NCBI RefSeq assembly: GCF_005869855.1
Contig: NZ_SZNH01000009.1
Span: 71,845-104,495, forward strand
Length of the DNA: 32,651 bases
Source: Nostoc sp. PA-18-2419
Lineage (GTDB): Bacteria; Cyanobacteriota; Cyanobacteriia; Cyanobacteriales; Nostocaceae
Reading direction: 5' to 3'
A program made the translations under genes and the position numbers. The notes beneath the pieces were generated by a model. It made no database searches. It was not told the DNA's origin and was given only the letters and a program-made list of their open reading frames with translations. This document shows, in pieces, positions 8,030 through 14,722 of this stretch; the first letter of the stretch is position 1; each line of letters starts with the position of its first letter.

Positions 8030-8353
8030 ATGAAACTTTACTATCGCGGTCTTACTTACGAATACAACTCAACAGAAGCAGCCAAAAAAGCAACACGACC
8101 ATTTGCACCAGTTCCTCATCAAGGTTCTGCTTATAACCTAACTTATCGTGGTCTAACCTATCGTCTTGACCCGAATATCGAGCCTGCAAAAGTTTTTACA
8201 CCATCAGTAACTTATCAATTAATTTATCGGGGAGTAGCCTATTTAGTGGAGAAAACACATACAGGACAAACATCTACAAAATTCTCTCAACCTGTTAATG
8301 CTCTAAAAGTTAGAAAACTTTTCATCAATATTTTGGGATTGCAAAAATCATAA
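8030..8353 (+). CDS. DUF4278 domain protein with three YRG repeats
   Basis: A 107-residue cyanobacterial protein of the DUF4278 type. It contains three copies of a short beta-like unit: LYYRGLTYEYN at residue 3, LTYRGLTYRLD near 37 and LIYRGVAYLVE near 64. A basic, hydrophobic C-terminal tail (KVRKLFINILGL) follows. Most DUF4278 proteins have one such unit at the N-terminus, so triplication is notable. AGGAGC precedes ATG 8030. Function unknown. It shares a transcript with the secreted protein upstream by spacing (14 bp). Confidence 0.8.
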   Translation: MKLYYRGLTYEYNSTEAAKKATRPFAPVPHQGSAYNLTYRGLTYRLDPNIEPAKVFTPSVTYQLIYRGVAYLVEKTHTGQTSTKFSQPVNALKVRKLFINILGLQKS

Positions 8354-8422
8354 AAAGTTTTCTTTAAAAGTTTTGTCTAGCTGACAATTTTTTTACCTAC
8401 AAAACAAAGAAGGAGAATGGAC

Positions 8423-9982
8423 ATGACTCAATATGACTATATTGTGATAGGTGCAGGTTCAGCAGGCTGTGTTGTCGCCAACCGTCTGACAGAAGACAGT
8501 GAAACAACAGTGTTGTTGCTTGAAGCAGGCAATCCAGATACAAAGCCGGAGATTCATATCCCAGTGGAATGCACGCGCTTACTAGGCACAGAGGTAGACT
8601 GGGGCTATTTCTCTGAACCAGAACCGTATATCAACAATCGCCAAATCTTCTGTCCTCGTGGCAAAGTCTTAGGGGGTAGCAGTTCGATTAATTTCCTAGT
8701 GTACATCCGGGGTAATCGGCACGATTATGACCATTGGCAGGAACTAGGGAATCCTGGTTGGAGTTACCAGGATGTTTTGCCCTATTTCAAGAAATCTGAA
8801 CACCAGCAACGTGGTGCCTCTGAGTACCACGGAGTTGATGGAGAGTTGAGCGTTACCGATGTCATTTCCCCGGCTCCCATCTCAAAACGATTTATCGATG
8901 CAGCAGTCGGACTAGGCTACGACTACAATCCTGATTTCAATGGAACACAGCAGGAAGGGGCGGGGCCGATTCAGTTAACGGTCAAAGATGGTAAACGGCA
9001 CAGTGCTGCTGCTGCATTTCTGGTGCCGATTCTCCATCGTCCGAATTTAACAGTGCAAACAAGTACGCTCGTAACACGGTTGTTGTTTGAAGGAACCCAG
9101 ACGGTTGGAGTGGAATACCTACATGAAGGAATGCTGCATCAAGTGAGGGTCAATCAGGAAGTAATTTTAAGTGCAGGTTCGTTTGATTCGCCCAAGCTAC
9201 TGATGCTTTCTGGCATTGGAGATAAAGCACAATTACAAGCAATGGATATTCCAGTTGTTGTTGATTTGCCGGGTGTGGGTCAAAACCTGCAAGACCATAT
9301 TCTCGTTCCTGTACCCTACGAGGCAACTGGTGATTTGCACACGGCAATGACCAGCAATGGGTGTGGTGAAGCTGGATTGTTTTTGCATAGTCAGAGTAAT
9401 CAGGAGGCTGCACCAGATTTAGAATTAATTTTCGGCCCAATTATGTGGGCACCGCCTGGCTATCCCAACTCTGGTGTGGGTTTCACGGGTATAATCGCTT
9501 TGGTTCATCCTGAGAATATCGGTAGTGTCAGTTTGCGATCGCCCAATCCTCAAGATGCACCAGTAATTCGGCTGAACTATCTCCAAAGTGAATTCGATGT
9601 GCAAAAGTTAGTTGAAGGAATTAAACTAATACGCCAATTGTTCCAAACCAGTGGCTTCGATGAGTTTCGCGGTAGAGAAGTCGCTCCTGGTGCTGACATT
9701 CAAGGCGATGCAGCACTCGAAGCTTATGTACGCGAAGTTTGCGGTACTGTGTATCATCCGATTGGCACGTGCAAAATGGGGACTGACCCAATGGCAGTTG
9801 TAGACCCCGAACTACGGGTACGTGGAGTTGAGGGATTGCGTGTCGTTGATGCATCGATTATGCCAACTCTCAACACAGGACATACGAACGCCCCCGCCAT
9901 TATGATCGGCGAAAAAGCAGCCGATTTAATTAAAGCCGCTCTTCGCCTTTCCCCGCGAGTACCTTCAGCAATTGCAAACTAA
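8423..9982 (+). CDS. GMC family FAD-dependent oxidoreductase
   Basis: A 519-residue glucose-methanol-choline oxidoreductase, closest in layout to choline dehydrogenase-like alcohol dehydrogenases. Visible motifs: FAD Rossmann loop GAGSAGCVVANRL (residues 10-22), GMC signature 1 (GKVLGGSSSINFLVYIRGN), signature 2 (GSFDSPKLLMLSGIG) and the C-terminal catalytic region. The active-site pair is His445 (YHPIGTCKMG) and His487 (NTGHTNAP). Many choline-dehydrogenase relatives have Asn at the second position, so a His-His pair, as in glucose oxidase, is a point of interest. The alcohol substrate is unknown. GAAGGAGA ending at 8415 favours ATG 8423 over ATG 8417; the related fragment at 11010 also starts at the MTQYDYIVIG equivalent. 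Confidence 0.92.
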   Translation: MTQYDYIVIGAGSAGCVVANRLTEDSETTVLLLEAGNPDTKPEIHIPVECTRLLGTEVDWGYFSEPEPYINNRQIFCPRGKVLGGSSSINFLVYIRGNRHDYDHWQELGNPGWSYQDVLPYFKKSEHQQRGASEYHGVDGELSVTDVISPAPISKRFIDAAVGLGYDYNPDFNGTQQEGAGPIQLTVKDGKRHSAAAAFLVPILHRPNLTVQTSTLVTRLLFEGTQTVGVEYLHEGMLHQVRVNQEVILSAGSFDSPKLLMLSGIGDKAQLQAMDIPVVVDLPGVGQNLQDHILVPVPYEATGDLHTAMTSNGCGEAGLFLHSQSNQEAAPDLELIFGPIMWAPPGYPNSGVGFTGIIALVHPENIGSVSLRSPNPQDAPVIRLNYLQSEFDVQKLVEGIKLIRQLFQTSGFDEFRGREVAPGADIQGDAALEAYVREVCGTVYHPIGTCKMGTDPMAVVDPELRVRGVEGLRVVDASIMPTLNTGHTNAPAIMIGEKAADLIKAALRLSPRVPSAIAN

Positions 9983-9998
9983 CTCGCTGGCGCGATTT

Positions 9999-10058
9999 CT
10001 AAATCTCATATTCACCTTGGGCGATCGCGTCCAGTTCTGCCCAATCTAAGGAACTGAC
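9999..10058 (-). pseudogene. Remnant of a Crp-type regulator, last 19 codons
   Basis: On the minus strand this reads LDWAELDAIAQGEYEI and a stop, matching LDQAKLDAIAQGGYNL and stop at the end of the intact Crp gene. The stop codons coincide, and the fragment lies convergent to and 16 bp beyond the GMC oxidoreductase. This is the same placement the intact Crp gene has relative to the flavoprotein upstream of it. The fragment breaks off shortly before the palindromic element at 10081. Confidence 0.72.
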
Positions 10059-10080
10059 AGATAAAAAACATCCCAAATTT

Positions 10081-10146
10081 TCTTGTGGGATGGGTGTCCT
10101 CACCCGTCCTATATTTAAGGCGGGCTTTCCTGCCCACCCCACAAGA
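10081..10146. repeat. Palindromic repeat element (66 bp)
   Basis: TCTTGTGGG at the left end and CCCACAAGA at the right end form an inverted repeat, with imperfect pairing continuing inward (GGATGGGTG against TGCCCACCCC). Inside are two smaller hairpins, around GGGTGTCCTCACCC and GGCGGGCTTTCCTGCC. This is the kind of GC-rich interspersed palindrome common between Nostoc genes. It lies just upstream of the GST-like gene and could fold in its leader RNA if transcribed. Confidence 0.6.
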
Positions 10147-10215
10147 GGAATAATTTATTTTATGGAAATGTTCCCTGTGCGATCGCCCGAAATACCATGC
10201 CAGAAGTTTGAGAAA

Positions 10216-10968
10216 ATGATTACTTTATACACTGCCCTATCTCTATGGGAGCTACCAAGCATTAGTCCAGCCTGTATGGAGCTTGAAACCTGGTTTCGGA
10301 TGGCGAAGCTGCCTTATAACACCGTCATCGTTACAGCAGACAATCTAAAGCTAGCTCCCAAAGGTAAAGTTCCATTTATTGACTATCAGGGAAAACTGGT
10401 GAGTGATGCCACCTTAATCATCGAGATGCTCAAGCAAAAACAAGCAATCGATCTCGATGGTGGTTTGACAGATGTTGAGCGAGCGATTTCTTTAGCGTTC
10501 CGCCGCACAATCAAAGAAAATACTTTTTGGGGAATACCTTACATTCGCTACAACATACAAGAAAACTGGCAACACTTTCGAGCAGTATTAGCACATACGC
10601 TATTTCCTGAAACTCCAATAGAATCATCACAACTGTTTGCTGAAGAGTTTCGCAAAACGGTACTCTCTCAAATGCATGGTCACGGAATGGGTCGTCATAG
10701 CAGTGAGGAAATTATCCAAATTATCTGTACTGATTTCCAAGCCCTGTGTGACTTTCTAGCAGACAAACCGTTTTTTATGGGAGAGCAACCCACAACGTTA
10801 GATGCAACAACTTATGCCTATATTGGTAATTTCATTAAGCCACCTTATGGCAGTCCAATTGTTGATTATGTTCTCCAAAGAGCGAATCTCTGCCAGCATT
10901 ATGAGCGAATGACTAAGCAGTTTTTCAGCGAGCGGTTTTTAAATCAATCAATTCCCGTTCATTCCTGA
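10216..10968 (+). CDS. Glutathione S-transferase-like protein
   Basis: A 250-residue cytosolic GST-fold protein. Residues 1-75 look like the thioredoxin-like N-domain (MITLYTALSLWELPSISPAC, then a strand GKVPFIDYQGKLVSDATLII in the usual cis-Pro and Ser-binding positions). The remainder is the all-helical C-domain, with a FFMGEQPTTLDATTYAYIG stretch typical of the domain core. The overall shape resembles the metaxin/FAXC-like group rather than classical GSTs. Substrate unknown; detoxification or stress is a family-level guess. I chose ATG 10216 because the fold begins there; an in-frame ATG at 10162 or the GTG-rich upstream part would encode translated repeat DNA. Confidence 0.75.
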   Translation: MITLYTALSLWELPSISPACMELETWFRMAKLPYNTVIVTADNLKLAPKGKVPFIDYQGKLVSDATLIIEMLKQKQAIDLDGGLTDVERAISLAFRRTIKENTFWGIPYIRYNIQENWQHFRAVLAHTLFPETPIESSQLFAEEFRKTVLSQMHGHGMGRHSSEEIIQIICTDFQALCDFLADKPFFMGEQPTTLDATTYAYIGNFIKPPYGSPIVDYVLQRANLCQHYERMTKQFFSERFLNQSIPVHS

Positions 10969-11009
10969 CTACATTAATCCATTACAGACAATAAAGAAAG
11001 AGAATTTTT

Positions 11010-11171
11010 ATGACTCAATATGACTATATTGTAATTGGTGTGGGTTCGGTAGGCTGTGTTACCGCCAACCAAATGACACAACACCCTAAACTCAAAGTAC
11101 ATGGGGTTAAGGGACTTCCAAGAATTAAATTATCTCAAAAAAATCAAATATACAGTAATGCAAATGCGTGA
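11010..11171 (+). pseudogene. GMC oxidoreductase remnant with internal deletion
   Basis: The first 24 codons (MTQYDYIVIGVGSVGC, then VTANQMTQ) copy the start of the intact GMC gene at 8423. The reading frame then jumps to KLKVHGVKGL, which corresponds to ELRVRGVEGL about 450 residues later in the intact protein. About 1.35 kb of coding sequence has been deleted from the middle. After GLP the homology ends in a short element (ACTTCCAAGAATTAAATTAT) that recurs near 14420, and the frame closes at a TGA. No active site remains. Confidence 0.8.
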
Positions 11172-11236
11172 AAAATCTTTAACCTAATGTATGAGAATGT
11201 TATAAAAGCAAACTATCCTCAGGGAGTCCAGCACAA

Positions 11237-12613
11237 ATGGAAACAGCAGATGTCATTGTGATTGGGAGCGGTCAAGGAGGCATTCCACTGGCAGTTGATT
11301 TTGCCAAAGAGGGGCGCAAGGTAGTTTTGTTTGAGCGGGATGCTTTAGGCGGCAGTTGTATCAATTATGGTTGCACTCCTTCCAAAGCATTCTTGGCAGC
11401 AGCTCATGCAGCGGGGCGTGCCCGCCAGGCAAAGAAATTAGGCATTCACACGGAAGTCAAGGTGGATTTTCCCGCTGTGATGGAGCGAGTACGGGAAATC
11501 CGTAATAGTTTTAATCAAGGTATTCAAAAGCGTTTGGATAATGCAGGCGTCAAAATCGTTTGCGCTGAGGCTTCCTTTGTTGGTGAACGTACCGTTAGTG
11601 GGGGTAATATCACCGTTGAGGCTCCTTTAGTAATTATAAATACTGGTACATCTGCACTGGTTCCTGAGACTCCTGGTCTTGCAGGGACTCCCTACTTGAC
11701 CAACCGTAACTTCTTTGATTTAAAAGCATTACCATCCCGGTTATTGGTAATTGGAGGTGGCTATATTGGATTGGAACTAGGGCAGGGATTGGCGCGTTTG
11801 GGCAGTCAGACCCACTTAATTGTGCGGGGCGATCGCGTCCTCGACCGGGAAGAGGCTGATGTCAGCAAGGTCTTAGCAGAAGCATTGCAGCAGGATGGCA
11901 TTGAGCTTCACTTTGGTGTGAATGTAAATCAAGTTGCACACGAGAATGATGTATTTAAAGTGACATTGAGTAGTGGTGAGCAACTCCAAACAGAGGCGTT
12001 ATTGGTTGTGATTGGACGCAAACCAAATACAGGCGGATTGAATGCAGCCAAGAGTGGAATTGAGCTAGACGAGCAGGGATTTATCAAAATTAACGACCAG
12101 TTCCACACCACCTGTTCTGGAGTCTATGCAATCGGAGATGCTGCCAAACAGCCTGCTTTTACTCATGTGTCGTGGGAGGACTATCGCCGCTTGAAGGCAA
12201 TTTTGTGTGGAGAAAACCGGACGCGCAACGATCGCGTTCTTGGCTATGCTATTTACACAGAACCTCAAGTTGGGCGAGTGGGAATAACATTAGAACAGGC
12301 TCAAAAGCACGGCATCAACGCGCGTGCTGTGACCTTACCCATGAGCCAAATTGCTCGTGCGATCGAGTGGGGACATGATTTGGGGTTTTACCGTATGGTA
12401 ATCGACAGCGACACAGACAAAATCTTGGGAGCCACCCTAGTGGGGTATGAAACGGCTGAATTAGTACATGTTTTTCTGGATTTGATGGAAGCAGGAGCAA
12501 CTTGGCAGTTGTTAGAGCGATCGGTTCATATCCATCCCACCTATGGTGAAGCATTACCAAGCCTAGCAAGGTTGCTGCTTGGAGATAATATGCCAGGTTG
12601 TCCTAACAGGTGA
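11237..12613 (+). CDS. Pyridine nucleotide-disulfide oxidoreductase (MerA/Lpd-like)
   Basis: A 458-residue flavoprotein of the class I pyridine nucleotide-disulfide oxidoreductase family. The FAD loop GSGQGG is at residues 10-15, the redox disulfide Cys41-x4-Cys46 (GGSCINYGCTPSK) is intact, the NAD(P)H loop is GGGYIGLELGQGLARLGS, the second FAD motif is GVYAIGDAA, and the dimer-interface His433/Glu438 pair (HPTYGE) is present. No N-terminal heavy-metal domain and no C-terminal Cys pair for mercury, so it is not a true mercuric reductase on this evidence; the electron acceptor is unknown. GGGAG precedes the ATG. A Crp-type gene lies convergent downstream. Confidence 0.9.
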   Translation: METADVIVIGSGQGGIPLAVDFAKEGRKVVLFERDALGGSCINYGCTPSKAFLAAAHAAGRARQAKKLGIHTEVKVDFPAVMERVREIRNSFNQGIQKRLDNAGVKIVCAEASFVGERTVSGGNITVEAPLVIINTGTSALVPETPGLAGTPYLTNRNFFDLKALPSRLLVIGGGYIGLELGQGLARLGSQTHLIVRGDRVLDREEADVSKVLAEALQQDGIELHFGVNVNQVAHENDVFKVTLSSGEQLQTEALLVVIGRKPNTGGLNAAKSGIELDEQGFIKINDQFHTTCSGVYAIGDAAKQPAFTHVSWEDYRRLKAILCGENRTRNDRVLGYAIYTEPQVGRVGITLEQAQKHGINARAVTLPMSQIARAIEWGHDLGFYRMVIDSDTDKILGATLVGYETAELVHVFLDLMEAGATWQLLERSVHIHPTYGEALPSLARLLLGDNMPGCPNR

Positions 12614-12622
12614 GGAGGTTTG

Positions 12623-12688
12623 ATGAAATTTCTGTTTTATTTGACATGCTTGCAAACACTTCAACCGTTTAATCGCCTACTCGATTGA
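12623..12688 (+). CDS. Possible 21-codon small ORF with strong ribosome site
   Basis: Immediately after the flavoprotein stop (TGA at 12611-12613) comes GAGGAGGT, a near-perfect ribosome binding site, then ATG at 12623. The ORF starts MKFLFYLTCLQTLQPF and stops after 21 codons. It could be a microprotein, or the beginning of a gene whose remainder was replaced when the Crp gene took its present position. The strength of the ribosome site is the only support. Confidence 0.25.
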   Translation: MKFLFYLTCLQTLQPFNRLLD

Positions 12689-12732
12689 TAACTTTAACAA
12701 CTAACTATTGGCGCAGATAAAACAGGTTGATT

Positions 12733-13434
12733 CTAAAGATTGTATCCACCTTGGGCGATCGCATCTAACTTCGCTTGGTCTAACACTAGAATTTTACCGC
12801 CTCGATGGTAAGTGACGATCGCCTGAATCTGTTTGAACAGTCGTACACATTCTTCGTAGGTAATCCCGATGCTACGAGCAATTTGGTAGTAGGACAAATG
12901 CGATCGCAATAGTAATCCTTGTTGAGTCACTTGCGTTCCTTCAGCAATTGCTGCTGCTTGAATAAATTGCGCTAACCGCACGATTGCCCGTTCCGAAGCC
13001 AATCCATGGACAACTTGATGAAGCTGCTGGAGACGCTCTGTAAGTATTGCAATAATCTGTAATGCAACTTCTGGAGTGTTCTGAATCAGCGCTAGTAAAG
13101 CAGTGCGTTGGATTGTGAGAATCTGACAGTCTTGGTGTGCGACGACGGTTGCGGGGGAAGAGCCATTGCCAAGTAGTGCAGGTGCAGCAAACAGTTCTCC
13201 AGCAGGTAACGTCCGCAAAATCGTTTCTTTGCCTGTAGAAGCGGTTTTCTTGATTTCAATTCTACCATCCACAACAGCAAACAGTTGAGCAGGCAAGCGA
13301 TCGCCTTCATGGAGAATAATTTCCCCACGTAAATATTTATTAACTACAGCATGAGCTTGCAACTGTGCAAGTCGATCTAAATCGAGTCCACAAAAGAGTG
13401 GAATTTGCCTTAGCTGTTCAACCGTGACTTGCAT
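12733..13434 (-). CDS. Crp/Fnr family transcription regulator
   Basis: A 233-residue regulator. Residues about 10-125 form a cyclic-nucleotide-binding-type beta barrel (IPLFCGLDLDRLAQLQ, YLRGEIILHEGD, LFAVVDGRIEI, LPAGELFAAPALL). The helix-turn-helix lies at about 183-215 (LSYYQIARSIGITYEEC, RLFKQIQAI) and the tail reads GGKILVLDQAKLDAI. The phosphate-cassette arginine of cAMP-binding Crp is not obvious (the stretch reads ELFAAPALLGNGSSPATVVA), so a cAMP effector is doubtful. I chose ATG 13434; a TTG at 13452 would add six residues. It is convergent with the flavoprotein gene and divergent from the secreted-protein gene at 13633. Fragments of related genes occur at 7491, 9999 and 14052. Confidence 0.85.
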   Translation of the reverse strand: MQVTVEQLRQIPLFCGLDLDRLAQLQAHAVVNKYLRGEIILHEGDRLPAQLFAVVDGRIEIKKTASTGKETILRTLPAGELFAAPALLGNGSSPATVVAHQDCQILTIQRTALLALIQNTPEVALQIIAILTERLQQLHQVVHGLASERAIVRLAQFIQAAAIAEGTQVTQQGLLLRSHLSYYQIARSIGITYEECVRLFKQIQAIVTYHRGGKILVLDQAKLDAIAQGGYNL

Positions 13435-13632
13435 CGTTGAAACCCCCAGCAAGTGGGCTTGACTTTTTCTTTTTCAATTTAACTTTTTCTGTTGCAACTA
13501 TGAGCTAGCTCAAACAAATTGTAGAGAAAAATTGTCATTCTAGAGATAGCTCAAGATTATCAAGGTAGCGATATGACTTTCACAAAAGCAAAGATAACCG
13601 CATCTGGTCAAACTTCACCCGTAGAAAAAACC

Positions 13633-14010
13633 ATGAAAACACTACTAAAAAGATCCACCTTACTTTTTGCTCTAACAACCTGTGTTTGGGCTAATTTCTC
13701 CTTAAAAGCTTCTGCTGATTCTACTGCTGACTTAATCCTAAGTATGAAATGCCGAGGTGGATACAATATCAATGTTTGGAAAAAGCATTCATCGGGTGAA
13801 CTTCTCTACCGCTCTACTAGTTCCCACGGGAATTTAAGTATAGACACAGGAAGTGCCAAAGCAACAGAAGGAGTTCGAGTATATAAGTTTCAAAATGGCA
13901 ATTATCAATACTGGGTATGGGATGGCACACTCGATAGCCAGCAGTCTGGAACTTTAGAAGTGTATAAAGACAATAATCTTTTAATGCAGCAGGCTTGTAC
14001 GAAACTTTGA
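13633..14010 (+). CDS. Small secreted protein, unknown function
   Basis: A 125-residue protein with a clear signal peptide (KTLLKRSTLLFALTTCVWAN, ending near ASA) and a mature beta-rich domain of about 97 residues with cysteines at MKCRGG and QQACTKL. No family recognised. The start is uncertain: ATG 13633 gives a normal signal peptide but has a poor ribosome site, while ATG 13573 has AAGG at good spacing and would add 20 hydrophilic residues. The gene diverges from the Crp regulator and may be controlled from the shared 13435-13630 region. Confidence 0.6.
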   Translation: MKTLLKRSTLLFALTTCVWANFSLKASADSTADLILSMKCRGGYNINVWKKHSSGELLYRSTSSHGNLSIDTGSAKATEGVRVYKFQNGNYQYWVWDGTLDSQQSGTLEVYKDNNLLMQQACTKL

Positions 14011-14051
14011 TGGCAAAGTAAGTGCTGCTTGATTCTTCTAGTCGTAATACC

Positions 14052-14084
14052 TATCTGCTGGAGTTATTCAACTGTGATTTGCAT
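14052..14084 (-). pseudogene. Remnant of a Crp-type regulator, first ~11 codons
   Basis: On the minus strand this reads MQITVE*LQQI, aligning with MQVTVEQLRQI at the start of the intact Crp gene; the stop replaces a glutamine codon. The DNA around the start codon (TTGCATCGTT on the plus strand) is shared with the intact copy. It lies 650 bp upstream of that gene's start in the same orientation, consistent with tandem duplication followed by decay. Confidence 0.55.
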
Positions 14085-14131
14085 CGTTCCTAAGATTATT
14101 TTTCTATAAGTAATGACAGAGGTAAACGATT

Positions 14132-14260
14132 ATGCACGACTGTCCTTATTGCTCTTACCGATTACTACGGCACATCCAACAGCATGAAATTTGCTGGTTC
14201 TGTTCCCACTGTCGGACAAAGGTGGCTGTCCTTTCTGAATTCAGAGGGTTGCATGGTTAG
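14132..14260 (+). CDS. Zinc-ribbon microprotein
   Basis: A 42-residue protein with two cysteine pairs, CPYC (residues 4-7) and CWFCSHC (21-27), separated by a basic helix-like stretch (RLLRHIQQHE). This is a single zinc ribbon. The CPYC..RLLRHI....WFC..C pattern resembles small cyanobacterial zinc-finger proteins that I have seen annotated only as hypothetical. AGAGG lies about 9 bases before the ATG. Its stop codon merges with the GGTGTGGGG repeat that follows, so the C-terminal tail may be degenerate. Confidence 0.55.
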   Translation: MHDCPYCSYRLLRHIQQHEICWFCSHCRTKVAVLSEFRGLHG

Positions 14261-14380
14261 GGTGTGGGGTGTAAAAGAATAGGGTGTGGGGTTGCAGGTA
14301 TTGGGTGTAGGGAAAGACGGAAGAGGGGGGGAATAATTTGATTAAATAGAATTGATTTATTATTCTTAACCCCACACCCT
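14259..14380. repeat. Direct and inverted GGTGTGGGG repeats
   Basis: AGGGTGTGGGGT occurs at 14259-14270 and again, one base longer, at 14281-14293. The exact complement AACCCCACACCCT lies at 14368-14380 and is followed by a run of six T. The outer arms could pair over a 74-base loop as a weak terminator-like hairpin for the zinc-ribbon gene, or they may be the ends of a small mobile repeat. Confidence 0.55.
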
Positions 14381-14455
14381 GTTTTTTGTAAAAGCACTTC
14401 AAAATATTACATAGGGTAACTCCAAGAAATAAATTATCGAGGAAGGCTGGAGTTA

Positions 14456-14524
14456 GGAGGCAGTTCTAGCTGGAGGGCAGTTGCCACACAGAAATAGAAC
14501 TGCTTCTAAAAGATTGTGGCAACT
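14456..14524 (+). other. Two interleaved perfect inverted repeats (pseudoknot-like)
   Basis: Arm A, GCAGTTCTA at 14460-14468, pairs with TAGAACTGC at 14495-14503 (13 pairs from 14456/14507 if G-U is allowed). Arm B, AGTTGCCACA at 14479-14488, pairs with TGTGGCAACT at 14515-14524. The order A-B-A'-B' cannot form two ordinary hairpins together; it gives a pseudoknot or two alternative hairpins. A third small hairpin, GGCAGTTGCC at 14476-14485, competes with arm B. It lies about 200 bp upstream of the dynamin-like GTPase gene, in a 460-bp gap otherwise lacking genes. Confidence 0.6.
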
Positions 14525-14722
14525 ATCTCTTCACAGAAAATTCACAATATTCAAGATTTTTAGATCAAATCAATATTTATTTTTCTTAGCAAAGCCAGAT
14601 TTTTCAAAATTGTCTTGGCCGATTATAAAAACTGAGGAAAAGTTTTCTAATACTCAATAGGCAGGTGGTTGGATAAATCCCTGGCGATCGCATTTTATAT
14701 GTTATAAAGCTCAGAGAAATTT

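Noticed and set aside
11237-12613. Mercuric reductase (merA)
   Set aside because: The N-terminal metal-binding domain and C-terminal vicinal cysteines are absent and no mer genes are nearby; only the general flavoprotein family is supported.
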